Source of the DNA: Candidatus Obscuribacterales bacterium
GTDB taxonomy: Bacteria > Cyanobacteriota > Vampirovibrionia > Obscuribacterales > Obscuribacteraceae
Assembly (NCBI GenBank): GCA_019744775.1
Contig: JAIETZ010000002.1
Coordinates: 62,001 to 126,000, forward strand
DNA: 64,000 nt
Direction: 5' to 3'
Positions 27,593-36,218 of this stretch are shown one piece after another. How positions within the stretch are numbered: the stretch's first letter is position 1; the number at the start of each line of letters is the position of its first letter. Made by a program: the position numbers and the translations under genes. Under the pieces are notes generated by a model. The model saw only the letters and a program-made list of their open reading frames with translations. It did no database searches and had not been told where the DNA came from.

Positions 27593-28828
27593 TTGCATCT
27601 ATTTCGGCACTGCATGGTCACTAAATTGCCAGGTAAAATTAGAACTCTCCCACGGAAGGTGTTCATGCGCATTACCAAGAAGCACAATTTGGCAGTAGAT
27701 AGGTTACAGACAAAGCTTTGTGAGTTGCTAAAAGCAATGCCAAGAGTTTCAATTCTTTCACCTTTAGTCTTGACGATCCTTGATAGCCCTCAGCTCAATA
27801 TCGGTATCAGTCTAAGCGTCTTTGGTAGAGACATGCACCTAGACGTAAAAATTGACGAGCAGCATTTATGCTCTGTAGAAACGGACAGTCAAATGTTAGA
27901 GGATATAACATCTGCAATTCTAGGCAAATTCAATGAACTAGTTGCACCAGCATTTTATTACGACAACTATGAAATAGTATTTCGTCATTCCTTTGAAGAT
28001 CAATTGAAAATACTTAGTACCACTGAGGGCACACCAGTCTGTAGATTCTGCAAAGAAACCGAACCGATTTCGACTTTTCACGATAAGGCTCATGCAATTC
28101 CAGAGTGCATAGGAAACAAGAATCTCTTCACTAAATACGAATGCGATAAATGCAATAAGATGTTCGGCATTGGCATGGAAAATCAATTCGGAAGCTGGAG
28201 CAACTTAGAACGAACGCTCTTTCTCATCAAAGGCAAAAAAGGCATTCCAAACTTCGAGGAGGGTAAGGAACAGATAGAATATATTGATAAAACCATAAAA
28301 ATCAAAGTGGCTGATGAAACAAGCGTCACTTTCGACAACGAAAATTCACGAGTGGAATTAACGCTTACATATCGAACATTTATTCCAGAAGCCGTCCTTA
28401 AAACGTTCCACAAAATGGCACTATCCGTAATGCCTGACTCCGAAATGGGCAATTTTCAACATCTTTTACCTTGGATAAGACTGGCAAATCAGAAGCGACC
28501 ATCCAATATACACGGCTCCTTGTTTTCCACATTTCACCCGGCGCCTCAGTTTCAGCTAGGCAATGTAGTTCTTCTAAAAAGAAGAAGTCCGGATTTAAGC
28601 TTGCCATATATGACGTTTGTACTATCGTTTGGGAAGTCGTGCTATCAATTGGTCTTATCCTCTTGCAATGAAAGAGAGTCCAAAGAAGTACCTTTAGTGC
28701 CTTTCTTTAATTGTTACAACGAAGAACTTCCATTGCTTGCCAAAACGTACATATTAGATTTTTCAAGTGATACACCCAACAATGTTCTACGGTCCGAAAG
28801 TTCGCCCTTCTATAGCATTCTCAAATGA
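27593..28828 (+). CDS. HNH endonuclease-domain protein, 411 aa
   Basis: Residues about 145-200 carry a zinc-binding HNH-type motif: VCRFCKETEPISTF, then KAHAIPECIGNKNL, then YECDKCNKMFG. This matches the HNH_5 pattern in which the nuclease His follows the first zinc knuckle. The N-terminal 140 residues and C-terminal 200 residues are unassigned. Its 3' end overlaps the convergent next gene by 42 bases, which is unusual. Accessory genes of this type on mobile islands often act as restriction-like nucleases; that role is only inferred here. Confidence 0.7.
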   Translation: MHLFRHCMVTKLPGKIRTLPRKVFMRITKKHNLAVDRLQTKLCELLKAMPRVSILSPLVLTILDSPQLNIGISLSVFGRDMHLDVKIDEQHLCSVETDSQMLEDITSAILGKFNELVAPAFYYDNYEIVFRHSFEDQLKILSTTEGTPVCRFCKETEPISTFHDKAHAIPECIGNKNLFTKYECDKCNKMFGIGMENQFGSWSNLERTLFLIKGKKGIPNFEEGKEQIEYIDKTIKIKVADETSVTFDNENSRVELTLTYRTFIPEAVLKTFHKMALSVMPDSEMGNFQHLLPWIRLANQKRPSNIHGSLFSTFHPAPQFQLGNVVLLKRRSPDLSLPYMTFVLSFGKSCYQLVLSSCNERESKEVPLVPFFNCYNEELPLLAKTYILDFSSDTPNNVLRSESSPFYSILK

Positions 28829-30697
28829 AGTACCAATTCGCAGAATGGCACATCGGATCAAATTTAGAAGGTTTAGAAAGTGTGTTCGATGCCAGTCACG
28901 CGGAGGGAGCCCCAAACTGGCCGCGGCACTTGAAACGTTCTTGATATTTGGCGAGTGTGCAAGTCCACCGAACAGTCTTAAATCGTAAAGAAAGGCCAGG
29001 GGTTCCATAACAGTACAAACGTTCACATTCAGTTCTCGTAATTCTCGTTGTAAATCCGACAACTGCCCATCCTCCTTTCGCTCTGCTTCAATTACCAGCG
29101 AAAATATCTCTGTAGACTTTGGCTTAAACTGTTGAATGATCAAACACACTAAAACAAGTCGTTGCAACAACTTCCTAGATCCAAGCGATTTGGGGGGATT
29201 TTCATTGTTCAAATGAAGATTGGGTGCAATGTGATTCAGCAGATTCCTTAGAGACTCAGCATTTAATTCATCTAGAACTAGCGTTGAAACTAACGTAGCT
29301 CTCGTTAGGAATACCTCATCGTTAGCGTTTGACGCATAAACCCACTTAATTTGTCGTCCGGCCAAACTATTCAATGAACCATTCCACAACAACTTGTCAC
29401 ACGCTGTGCCAAAAGCCAAACTCAATTGCTTATATTGCTCGTTGAGTTCCTCAAGCGAAGAAACAAGTCTGTTAACCGCGCTCGCTATTGTTTGTTCATC
29501 GGACAAGGATTTCACAATTTCCGACGAAGGCGGCTCTACGACATATTGTTTCCAGTGTGGCCACTCTTCAAATGGGATACCTTCGACAAAGTCTCCTATC
29601 GCGGTCGATATCAATTCATTGCCAATTCGCATAGTACCGCGATGTAGTCCCCAGTAGTCCTGACACACTACAGAGCCGTCATCTCCAACAGAGAACCCCG
29701 ATGCTCCTTCGTACTTTGTTAAGACATCCTGTCGAAAGAAAATTCTATCCAAATAGTCACAATCAACTCCCTCAAATGCATTTGCATCAGATTGATACTC
29801 ATGATGAAATCGTCCTGGCGCAACAAGTCCGTTAATTGTGGGGAGAGTAAAAGCATGTAGATCAAAGGAAGGCGCTTCGGTCCAAGGATTCTCCAAATTT
29901 ATACTTGGCGGTGGTATCTCAAACCATAAATGCAATCTATTCTGTAAAAATGGGTTTTCACGAGTAATGTCCGTTCGCAGTCCACAAACCTGGATAATCG
30001 CCTTGGTTTTCTTTCTTGCGCTACCTAAAATCAGCTCCCCTTTTTTGCATTTTGCTATTACTTCTTCTTCTGGATCAAACATATGAAGGTGTCGAAATTG
30101 TCCAACCAGCAAGGACAACTGACGAGACTTAAGATACCTCATGAGGTATTTGGTCCGAATCTCTACAATTTCCAGAGTATCTTCATTTATTAGCCGACGT
30201 CGAATTACTTCCTCCCCACGGCTAGGGTCCCACCAGATTCCAGTATCCGCAGGTTTTTCTTCAAGCTCCAAATAAAGCCAAAGATCTGGGTTGATGAAAA
30301 ATTTGCTAGTGGTCTTTGCTAAACACAAATAAACTACTGGTTCCCCAGAAATGGGACTAAAGGGAATATTGAACTTATAGAAGGGAGAATAATTGTATTT
30401 TTGTTTTTGCCCGTCAATAGTGACCGTACCAACCGGTTTACCAAGTCCTTGCAAGACACTTCCAACCGATTTCAAACGATCAAATAATTTGGAGAATGCC
30501 CTGGTCGGTATAAGCAAACATTGCCGCATGACAAAATCTTCAACGTTGCTAGTATCCCGTCTAGATAAAACAGTATAGGAACCCAATCTAAACCACTCCC
30601 CATCAATACGATCGGCAAGGAGTTCTCTTGAGAAATCTAGTCCTGGAACACTAATTGCATCCGCTGGAATATCCTGTCTTTCAAGTATTTTTTTCAT
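28787..30697 (-). CDS. Large protein of unknown function, 636 aa
   Basis: No standard catalytic motif seen. A central block (about residues 320-400) reads FFRQDVLTKYEGASGFSVGDDG, W-GL, then GDFVEGIPFEEWPHWKQY, which from memory resembles a widespread uncharacterised bacterial family with an FFRR..L.KYY and LPY-E-HWKSYN pattern. The C-terminal 100 residues include YDLRLFGGLAHSPN followed by LGLPPRDWHRTHFLNLLNLI, a helical region with an R-x4-H pattern that could be HEPN-like. Start ATG is at 30697. Isolated between a convergent HNH gene and an RHH gene. Confidence 0.65.
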   Translation of the reverse strand: MKKILERQDIPADAISVPGLDFSRELLADRIDGEWFRLGSYTVLSRRDTSNVEDFVMRQCLLIPTRAFSKLFDRLKSVGSVLQGLGKPVGTVTIDGQKQKYNYSPFYKFNIPFSPISGEPVVYLCLAKTTSKFFINPDLWLYLELEEKPADTGIWWDPSRGEEVIRRRLINEDTLEIVEIRTKYLMRYLKSRQLSLLVGQFRHLHMFDPEEEVIAKCKKGELILGSARKKTKAIIQVCGLRTDITRENPFLQNRLHLWFEIPPPSINLENPWTEAPSFDLHAFTLPTINGLVAPGRFHHEYQSDANAFEGVDCDYLDRIFFRQDVLTKYEGASGFSVGDDGSVVCQDYWGLHRGTMRIGNELISTAIGDFVEGIPFEEWPHWKQYVVEPPSSEIVKSLSDEQTIASAVNRLVSSLEELNEQYKQLSLAFGTACDKLLWNGSLNSLAGRQIKWVYASNANDEVFLTRATLVSTLVLDELNAESLRNLLNHIAPNLHLNNENPPKSLGSRKLLQRLVLVCLIIQQFKPKSTEIFSLVIEAERKEDGQLSDLQRELRELNVNVCTVMEPLAFLYDLRLFGGLAHSPNIKNVSSAAASLGLPPRDWHRTHFLNLLNLIRCAILRIGTSFENAIEGRTFGP

Positions 30698-30780
30698 TGG
30701 AGCTGTTGTTCCTGTATCACAGGAAATTTTTCCAAAAGTGTACTAATTAGCACCAAATAGAGTAGCTTCATGATTACACA

Positions 30781-31776
30781 TTATGGGGCTATCAGTTGGC
30801 GTTCCATTTCGTTGCCATTTTCTATCCAACGGCAAATGTATGGTTGACCACTATCGACAAAGAACCCCAGGTAGGTATAAACGAAATTAGCAATTGTCTG
30901 ATCGACGGTTGCAGTACCAATCTCAAGAATAACTCGGTTGTTTGGCAAGTCTGGATGTCCCGCCTTCCATCGTTCCGAAAATATATGGACCTCTTTATCA
31001 TTTAGTAATTCATCGTGAGATCCAAGCTTCGTTAATCGTTCTGGCACAAGATTATTTATTAAATCGACCACTTCATCACGCTCCTTGGTTAGTTGTGCAA
31101 CACCATCCTGATCTTGCTCGATTAGCAAGGCTATATGCGCATCATAATGCCGTCGTGCTTCTTGTTGCAGTGTCAAAGCTATAGTTTTTGATAAAACCGG
31201 CCTGACGTCTGCTTTTAGATAACGATCATGCCACTGTTGTTGTTTGAGCGCCTGATGAAAATCAGGTTGGGAAACTATGTATGTCTTGTCCGTCCTCTTT
31301 AAGTCATAAAAATCCAAAATCCGAAGATCAGATTTTGTAGGAAGCTGTTGCCATTCAAGCTTCGTGATGTTGGCACCTCGCTCATTGTGAAAGTGCAAAA
31401 GAGCCAAACCAAGCTCTGATACAACCTCATATTCATCAGCAGAGCTAATCCCGAATTGCCTAACTAACTGGGTGCTTGCTCCAATTTGATAACATGCAAC
31501 TTCGCAGTTACGACTTGGATCGTCCAAAAAGAACCAACAGGTTGGAATACCAGGAGGATGTTGTTCCACAGGTTTCACCCGCACATCTAATCGTCGACCG
31601 TTTTTCAAGTGAATAGATGTCGAATCATGAAATCCGGCGCCTTTATAGTACCGACCAATGATATCCATGACGACTTGGTTGACGCTTAAAGCCTGGTGGT
31701 CAGCAGTTCTTTCCAACCTTCTTTTCCAAACCTCGGGCAATCTCAGGCTATATGTAACGGTCTTCTCAGCGCTCAT
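30781..31776 (-). CDS. Ribbon-helix-helix regulator with unknown C-terminal domain (paralogue 1)
   Basis: ATG at 31776 after AGAGGTGG; an alternative GTG is at 31788. Residues 1-50 are a ribbon-helix-helix: TVTYSLRLPEVWKRRLERTADHQALSVNQVVMDII. The remainder (280 residues) is shared in pattern with the gene at 31964, for example EYEVVSELGLALLHFHNERGANITKLEWQQLP and LKQQQWHDRY. A DNA-binding regulator is likely. The two paralogues are divergent around a 175-base spacer with repeated motifs. Confidence 0.7.
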   Translation of the reverse strand: MSAEKTVTYSLRLPEVWKRRLERTADHQALSVNQVVMDIIGRYYKGAGFHDSTSIHLKNGRRLDVRVKPVEQHPPGIPTCWFFLDDPSRNCEVACYQIGASTQLVRQFGISSADEYEVVSELGLALLHFHNERGANITKLEWQQLPTKSDLRILDFYDLKRTDKTYIVSQPDFHQALKQQQWHDRYLKADVRPVLSKTIALTLQQEARRHYDAHIALLIEQDQDGVAQLTKERDEVVDLINNLVPERLTKLGSHDELLNDKEVHIFSERWKAGHPDLPNNRVILEIGTATVDQTIANFVYTYLGFFVDSGQPYICRWIENGNEMERQLIAP

Positions 31777-31814
31777 TTCATTCACCACCTCTGGCTACCA
31801 ATTTCGATCATGAT

Positions 31815-31847
31815 TACATTTTGTATTCACCACTACATTATGTGTTC
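31815..31847. promoter_or_regulatory. Direct repeat in divergent spacer of RHH paralogues
   Basis: TACATT(T/A)TGT(A/G)TTC occurs twice, starting at 31815 and 31834, a 19-base spacing. A related TACACATTATG lies at about 30774 near the end of the first gene. RHH proteins commonly bind short direct repeats; this is a candidate operator. Confidence 0.35.
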
Positions 31848-31963
31848 TCATACAACCTGGTGTCAATACCTCACGATGCTGGTCAGTCCAGACAGGCGGA
31901 TATCAAGAAGAGTTTTTCGGGATACTCAAGCAGATTGACTTCATCAATAATTCCTGCAAGAAT

Positions 31964-32818
31964 ATGCTTGCAATTTGCAAGTATGTAAATCCAGAGAAAA
32001 TGACAATGCCACCAGACAATACATCAAGCCTAACTATACGTATTCCAGATGAGCACAGAAAACGATTGGACGAGGAAGCCAATCAGCTTGGCAGAAGCCT
32101 CAATCAGCATATGCTTAGACTGATAGACGCACACTTTCTCCAAATCGGGTACAGCAACAATTCGCTCATGTTATGCGGAAGACCATGCGAAGTACGATTC
32201 GAGCTAAGTGAAGACAATCCACATCAAACAACGTACACATTTTTAGTTATTGATCCAAAAAATGATAGAACACAAGCCTACTTTATGATTGGACTAGACC
32301 ATACATTCCTCTCTGACTTAGGAGTCAAGGATAAGCATACTGTTGTTAAAGATGTTGGTCTTGCAGTACTGAGTTTCCACTTCCGCTGTGGAACGGAAAT
32401 CTCCACGTTACGCTGGGATCAAGTCCCGCAAGCGCATTTCCTAAAACGAATACTTTCAATTGATGACGTGCCGAAAGAGGCAAAGACTGTGCAAGACTTT
32501 CTAAACATGTTGGATACTCTCAAGTGGACGGACCGGTACGCTTTCCCAAATCATGAGTCAGAGGCCATACGCACTTTGTTATTGGCCGCAATGAATGGCG
32601 CTGTTGTGAACAAGGATACATCTGATGGAGGCTCGGTAGAGTGCAATGGACAAATATTTCACAACCCTGCAAATCCGACTCTATATTTCAACCTCACACA
32701 AAAGATGTGCATCATGGAACTGCTCGAACTGCAGCCCCTGAAAAATGGCATAACCAACATTACATATCACATCACTACAAAAGGAAAGAACTATCTGAGC
32801 GGTTTATTGTCCTCATAA
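31964..32818 (+). CDS. Ribbon-helix-helix regulator with unknown C-terminal domain (paralogue 2)
   Basis: Up to 284 residues; ATG at 32000 is an alternative start. The RHH region is SSLTIRIPDEHRKRLDEEANQLGRSLNQHMLRLID. The middle region shares KHTVVKDVGLAVLSFHFRCGTEISTLRWDQVPQ with the divergent neighbour, showing common descent. The C-terminal 90 residues differ and end in a possible winged-helix-like segment (LTQKMCIMELLELQPLKNGITNITYHITTKGKNYL). Probably binds DNA in the shared spacer. Confidence 0.7.
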   Translation: MLAICKYVNPEKMTMPPDNTSSLTIRIPDEHRKRLDEEANQLGRSLNQHMLRLIDAHFLQIGYSNNSLMLCGRPCEVRFELSEDNPHQTTYTFLVIDPKNDRTQAYFMIGLDHTFLSDLGVKDKHTVVKDVGLAVLSFHFRCGTEISTLRWDQVPQAHFLKRILSIDDVPKEAKTVQDFLNMLDTLKWTDRYAFPNHESEAIRTLLLAAMNGAVVNKDTSDGGSVECNGQIFHNPANPTLYFNLTQKMCIMELLELQPLKNGITNITYHITTKGKNYLSGLLSS

Positions 32819-32833
32819 CTCATACCTGCTCGA

Positions 32834-33187
32834 ATGAGCGCAAAGAAAAATCCTTGTGGTTTTGAGAGGCCAAAGATGCAAACAATTACACCGGACTTAA
32901 TTGCTACCGTAAAAGACAACGTGAAGATGTTGGACGTTATTTCCGAACACGTCACACTCCAGCCAGCTGGCAATCACTTTACGGGACTCTGCCCATTTCG
33001 CACCCACAGTGCTAAAACTCAGCCATCCTTTCAAGTTGACGCCGAGCGAGGCATATTTAAATGCATTGAGTGTGGCGAAGGTGGGGATGTCTTCGCTTTC
33101 GTGATGAAAACAAAGTCCGTTAATTTTCTTGATGCAGTTCGATATTTGATACATCAGCACAATTGTATTACCAAATTTATAACCTAG
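32834..33187 (+). CDS. Stand-alone DnaG-type CHC2 zinc-finger protein
   Basis: 117 residues, or 103 from ATG 32876, which has GAGAGG upstream. The protein is only the primase zinc-binding domain: LDVISEHVTLQPAGNHFTGLCPFRTHSAKTQPSFQVD then FKCIECGEGGDVFAFVMK. The Cys, His, Cys, Cys zinc ligands are present. The TOPRIM and helicase-binding domains of DnaG are absent. Such fragments occur on plasmids and integrative elements. Here it may support the element's own replication or be a remnant. Confidence 0.75.
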   Translation: MSAKKNPCGFERPKMQTITPDLIATVKDNVKMLDVISEHVTLQPAGNHFTGLCPFRTHSAKTQPSFQVDAERGIFKCIECGEGGDVFAFVMKTKSVNFLDAVRYLIHQHNCITKFIT

Positions 33188-33210
33188 ATCTCCCCAAGAG
33201 GATACAGCTA

Positions 33211-33795
33211 TTGCATTCCGCTACCTTTGATACAAATGTCTATCCGCTCGACAGTGCTATAACGCAACTAGTAAAGGAACACGGTTTCTCTTGCGCTCAT
33301 ATCTCGGTGACCGAAAGGGAGCTTTATGGCACAACAATCGAGCGAGCAATATCCAGCACAATTCCTGAAACAGCCGTGTGGAACGAATCATATTATGATC
33401 ACTCAGTGTACGGTCCTGTGACCATACCAGAAAGCTGGGTACTTGGTGAGTCAGAACTTGGCACGTGCTCTCTTGCTGGTAATCAGGAAGTCGATGTTCT
33501 TGAACTCATTCTGTCAATAATCGGCAACAATTCGTTTCCGCAGCGTGGCAAACGCACTCACTTGAGTAAAGGACAACGTCGGCAACTACGAGATGCCATG
33601 ATTCTTACCGCGCACGTCAGAGATCAACGCGATATATTTGTTTCAAACGATACCAGAGCCTTTGTTAATAACGGGAGACGAGAAATTCTTCAAGACGTTT
33701 TGAAGACAAAGATCATGACAAAGGCAGAGTTTTTAGACTATTTGAAATCATTCAAGACTTATGTTCCGCAAAAAAAAAACAACCTGACGTCATGA
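33211..33795 (+). CDS. PIN-domain-like protein (putative ribonuclease)
   Basis: The start chosen is TTG at 33211, eight bases after AAGAGGA, so the protein begins with MHSATFDTNVYPLD, a typical PIN N-terminus with the first acidic residue in FDTN. A second acidic patch is RDAMILTAHVRDQRDIFVSNDTRAF, like the D...(T/S)nD core of PIN nucleases. A middle insert of about 70 residues (WNESYYDHSVYGPV) is unusual. No antitoxin partner is obvious; the upstream gene is a zinc finger. Metal-dependent RNase activity is predicted from family knowledge only. Confidence 0.6.
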   Translation: MHSATFDTNVYPLDSAITQLVKEHGFSCAHISVTERELYGTTIERAISSTIPETAVWNESYYDHSVYGPVTIPESWVLGESELGTCSLAGNQEVDVLELILSIIGNNSFPQRGKRTHLSKGQRRQLRDAMILTAHVRDQRDIFVSNDTRAFVNNGRREILQDVLKTKIMTKAEFLDYLKSFKTYVPQKKNNLTS

Positions 33796-33901
33796 CCCGT
33801 CTATCGAAAGGCGAACCATATCTGGAGCAACTCTAGTTAGGTGCTTGGGCACCAACTATCCCACTGATAATGCTGGATCGTCAAAGCTGAATCTACTTGC
33901 G

Positions 33902-34612
33902 TCAGTTCCAGGTTTGTTTTTTGGTGGGTAGGTAATCCAACCTAAACTGCGTGTCAATAAATCTCGGACTACCATCTGGCATTGTTTCTTGTGGGCTAGA
34001 GTTTTCTAGTGCTTTTTCCCCGGCGGAATCGGCATAGTCAAAACCGTTACTTCGTACTAGCTTGATGTCCGAAATGGTTCCGTCACGCCAAAGTTTGAAT
34101 TGAAATATTGACCAAGTAAATGTGCCTTTGTTGGGAACGTGGAAGTATCGACGAACCCTTTTTTGCATTCGCTCCATGTATGGTGAAAGGTCTGCAATTG
34201 ACAAGCTTGAAGCAGTAATACCTTCCTGTTCATTTGAAAGTCTCAAATAAATTCTAAGCGGCTGCTTTGCTTGCAATGGTGGTGTATCCACATTACCTAA
34301 CTTTAGAATTTGCTGCTGCGCAATTTTGAACATTCGTAGATCGTTAGTTGCTGTGCCTTTTATGTCTGAGATCTTGCCTGTGGAACTAACTGTAATTTCC
34401 ATCTGGATGGGCACCGTTATCTCAGGATCCTTAATCCACGATTTTTTAATCTGAGTGACAATTTTGTCGCAATAGTCCGACATTGACCCGTCTGTTTTTA
34501 CTGCAGATGTAGTTTGTGCAACAGTGTCTCCACAATAGACCAAGGGTTGTGCGGCTATATACAACATCATTGAGAGCAATACGGGAAACGGAACGGCTTT
34601 CACGGTGGACAT
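33902..34612 (-). CDS. Secreted protein with two TonB-C/TolA-like domains (first copy)
   Basis: 236 residues with an N-terminal signal peptide (PFPVLLSMMLYIAAQPLVYCG). Two segments have the TonB/TolA C-terminal pattern: YCDKIVTQIKKSWIKDPEITVPIQMEITVSSTGKISDIKG and YMERMQKRVRRYFHVPNKGTFTWSIFQFKLWRDGTISDIKLVRSNGF. Without the N-terminal anchor, Pro-rich region or ExbB/D partners it is not a TonB energy transducer. It could be a periplasmic binding or scaffold protein. Related to the next gene. Confidence 0.7.
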   Translation of the reverse strand: MSTVKAVPFPVLLSMMLYIAAQPLVYCGDTVAQTTSAVKTDGSMSDYCDKIVTQIKKSWIKDPEITVPIQMEITVSSTGKISDIKGTATNDLRMFKIAQQQILKLGNVDTPPLQAKQPLRIYLRLSNEQEGITASSLSIADLSPYMERMQKRVRRYFHVPNKGTFTWSIFQFKLWRDGTISDIKLVRSNGFDYADSAGEKALENSSPQETMPDGSPRFIDTQFRLDYLPTKKQTWN

Positions 34613-34730
34613 TTTGGTTGAATTACTCCGGGTTTCATAGGCTACACTGATTGTTGCCGATTATCTCAGTTATTGGCGCTATATAACGAGGAACAGCAGC
34701 GATGGAGAGTAACTGAGTCCTCCTCGCCAA

Positions 34731-35525
34731 TTATTCCACTTGTTTGTGAATTGAATCAATAGTAGGTGATGATTTTATGGACCTATACTCAGGTGGGGTC
34801 TCTCCAGTTTGCAAATCTACTGTCATTCTTAATCCATGATCACTGGCCAAGCCAGCAATTTCGGGGCAAGGTTTAAAGCGAACTGCTTGCAACTTCTCAA
34901 CAATAGCTTGGTCGATGTTTGGCGAATTGGTTGACTGTATTATTCTGACGTTGCGAATTGCTCCATCTGCCTGTATATCAATTTGAACTATTGGGGCGCC
35001 TGTATGGAATCCAGCACTTTCCCACCAGGACGCAATATTTTGTCGGACTGTTTTGATGTGGACTGTTAGCCGTCGACCAGACTGACTGGTACATACCGGT
35101 GAAGTAACAATCCGATTTAGCGAATCTCGTGCCGGTTCAGGTCTAAAAACTGCATCCTTAATGTTACCAGTGTGAAGTTTCGACATGTTGAAGTAAAAAG
35201 CAATTGGCTTTGTTAGTGGACGTACCTTCGTCCACTCGGGGAGTGCCGGGAGCCTCATTTGCTTGATGGCATCCAATGCTTGCTTGTCTAATTTATCGTC
35301 ACCGCTGCTTTCAATAACTACGACCCAAGCTAATGTACCGTCTGGCGCAATAGAAATCTCTGTTATTGGTCCGTTCTCACGAGTCCATGTCTCTGCCAAG
35401 GCGTAGAGCAATCTGTCGCGGTAACCAGGCGCATGAGACGCTAACTGAATGTTTTGTTGTGCATCAGCATAGCTACCACAATAAAATGCTATGACCAAGA
35501 GCAACACCTTATAAAAGAGTTTCAT
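34731..35525 (-). CDS. Secreted protein with two TonB-C/TolA-like domains (second copy)
   Basis: ATG at 35525 follows AGGTG; a longer frame opens at 35543. The signal peptide is FYKVLLLVIAFYCGSYADAQ. The TonB-C-like blocks are RENGPITEISIAPDGTLAWVVVIESSGDDKLDKQALDAI and GAPIVQIDIQADGAIRNVRIIQSTNSPNIDQAIVEKLQAVRF. Same fold pattern and arrangement as the previous gene, so the two are probably ancient duplicates. Exported, function unknown. Confidence 0.7.
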   Translation of the reverse strand: MKLFYKVLLLVIAFYCGSYADAQQNIQLASHAPGYRDRLLYALAETWTRENGPITEISIAPDGTLAWVVVIESSGDDKLDKQALDAIKQMRLPALPEWTKVRPLTKPIAFYFNMSKLHTGNIKDAVFRPEPARDSLNRIVTSPVCTSQSGRRLTVHIKTVRQNIASWWESAGFHTGAPIVQIDIQADGAIRNVRIIQSTNSPNIDQAIVEKLQAVRFKPCPEIAGLASDHGLRMTVDLQTGETPPEYRSIKSSPTIDSIHKQVE

Positions 35526-35532
35526 TGAGCAC

Positions 35533-35817
35533 CTAATGACCATCCAATTTTTGTTTAAATAGAGTGTTAACAGAGTTACAGAGATTCGTTAGTGGATCGG
35601 TTGCACTTTGCAGTTGCTCAATTAGTTCGTTTACTTCTTTTCGAGTAAATTTGACACGTCTGTCAAATTCGTCTTCAAATGTAAAAGTATCGTCATTGAT
35701 TAGAACGGGATTTCCAGTTATCTTCTCCAGCATAATTTTGATATATTCTGGCGGTAATTTGATCATTTGCTCGCACATCCATTTGCGAACCTGTAACTGA
35801 TCTTCGAGCTTTATCAT
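35533..35817 (-). CDS. Small hypothetical protein, 94 aa
   Basis: ATG at 35817 with GGAGC upstream. Charged helical protein (LEDQLQVRKWMCEQMIKLPPEYIKIMLEKITGNPVLINDDTFTFEDEFDRRVKFTRKEVNELIEQLQ). It directly precedes the secreted TonB-C-like gene and likely shares its transcript. No family recognised. Confidence 0.55.
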   Translation of the reverse strand: MIKLEDQLQVRKWMCEQMIKLPPEYIKIMLEKITGNPVLINDDTFTFEDEFDRRVKFTRKEVNELIEQLQSATDPLTNLCNSVNTLFKQKLDGH

Positions 35818-35835
35818 ATTGTCTGCTCCTTTATA

Positions 35836-36108
35836 TCATTCGCCACCACCGCAGACCTTACACGGAACGCCACCGCGCTGCTTCGCTTCCTTCCGGCTAA
35901 TCTTAATGCAATTGACTGTGCAGCGCTTAGCCCAGATGCAATTTGGATCATGATATTTGAGGCTGTGAGTATTGAAATCCACAATGTCTTGAGGACTAGT
36001 AGCAGAAGCAGATTGCAGGGTGGCAAAGCCACTAGGTCTGTCGAGTAAATCGGGACAGACTGTTGTTGCCACCCCCAATGTGACAGCAAGAACAAGCAGT
36101 CGTCCCAT
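35836..36108 (-). CDS. Small secreted protein with Ada-like cysteine motif
   Basis: 90 residues with a short hydrophobic N-terminus (MGRLLVLAVTLGVATTVC). The C-terminal half has HDPNCIWAKRCTVNCIKISRKEAKQRGGVPCKVCGG, resembling the zinc-binding tail H-x3-C...EA...G..PC..C found in Ada-type domains and after some secreted thermonucleases. It is divergent to a secreted thermonuclease gene, which makes a functional link plausible though unproven. Confidence 0.6.
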   Translation of the reverse strand: MGRLLVLAVTLGVATTVCPDLLDRPSGFATLQSASATSPQDIVDFNTHSLKYHDPNCIWAKRCTVNCIKISRKEAKQRGGVPCKVCGGGE

Positions 36109-36189
36109 AGATTAATCTCCGATAGACTTCGAGGTCTCAGTGGTACATATGCCCTAGAAGACTTCCACAGCCATGCACTTCCACGATAA

Positions 36190-36208
36190 AAGTAAAGTAT
36201 GTTTACTT
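36190..36208. promoter_or_regulatory. Inverted repeat before the thermonuclease gene
   Basis: AAGTAAA and TTTACTT with five bases between, 10 bases before the ATG at 36219. Position and size suit an operator, or an mRNA 5' hairpin. Confidence 0.35.
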
Positions 36209-36218
36209 CTCTAGCTAT

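Noticed and set aside
33902-35525. TonB energy-transducing proteins
   Set aside because: No membrane anchor, proline-rich linker or ExbB/ExbD genes; only the C-terminal fold is similar.
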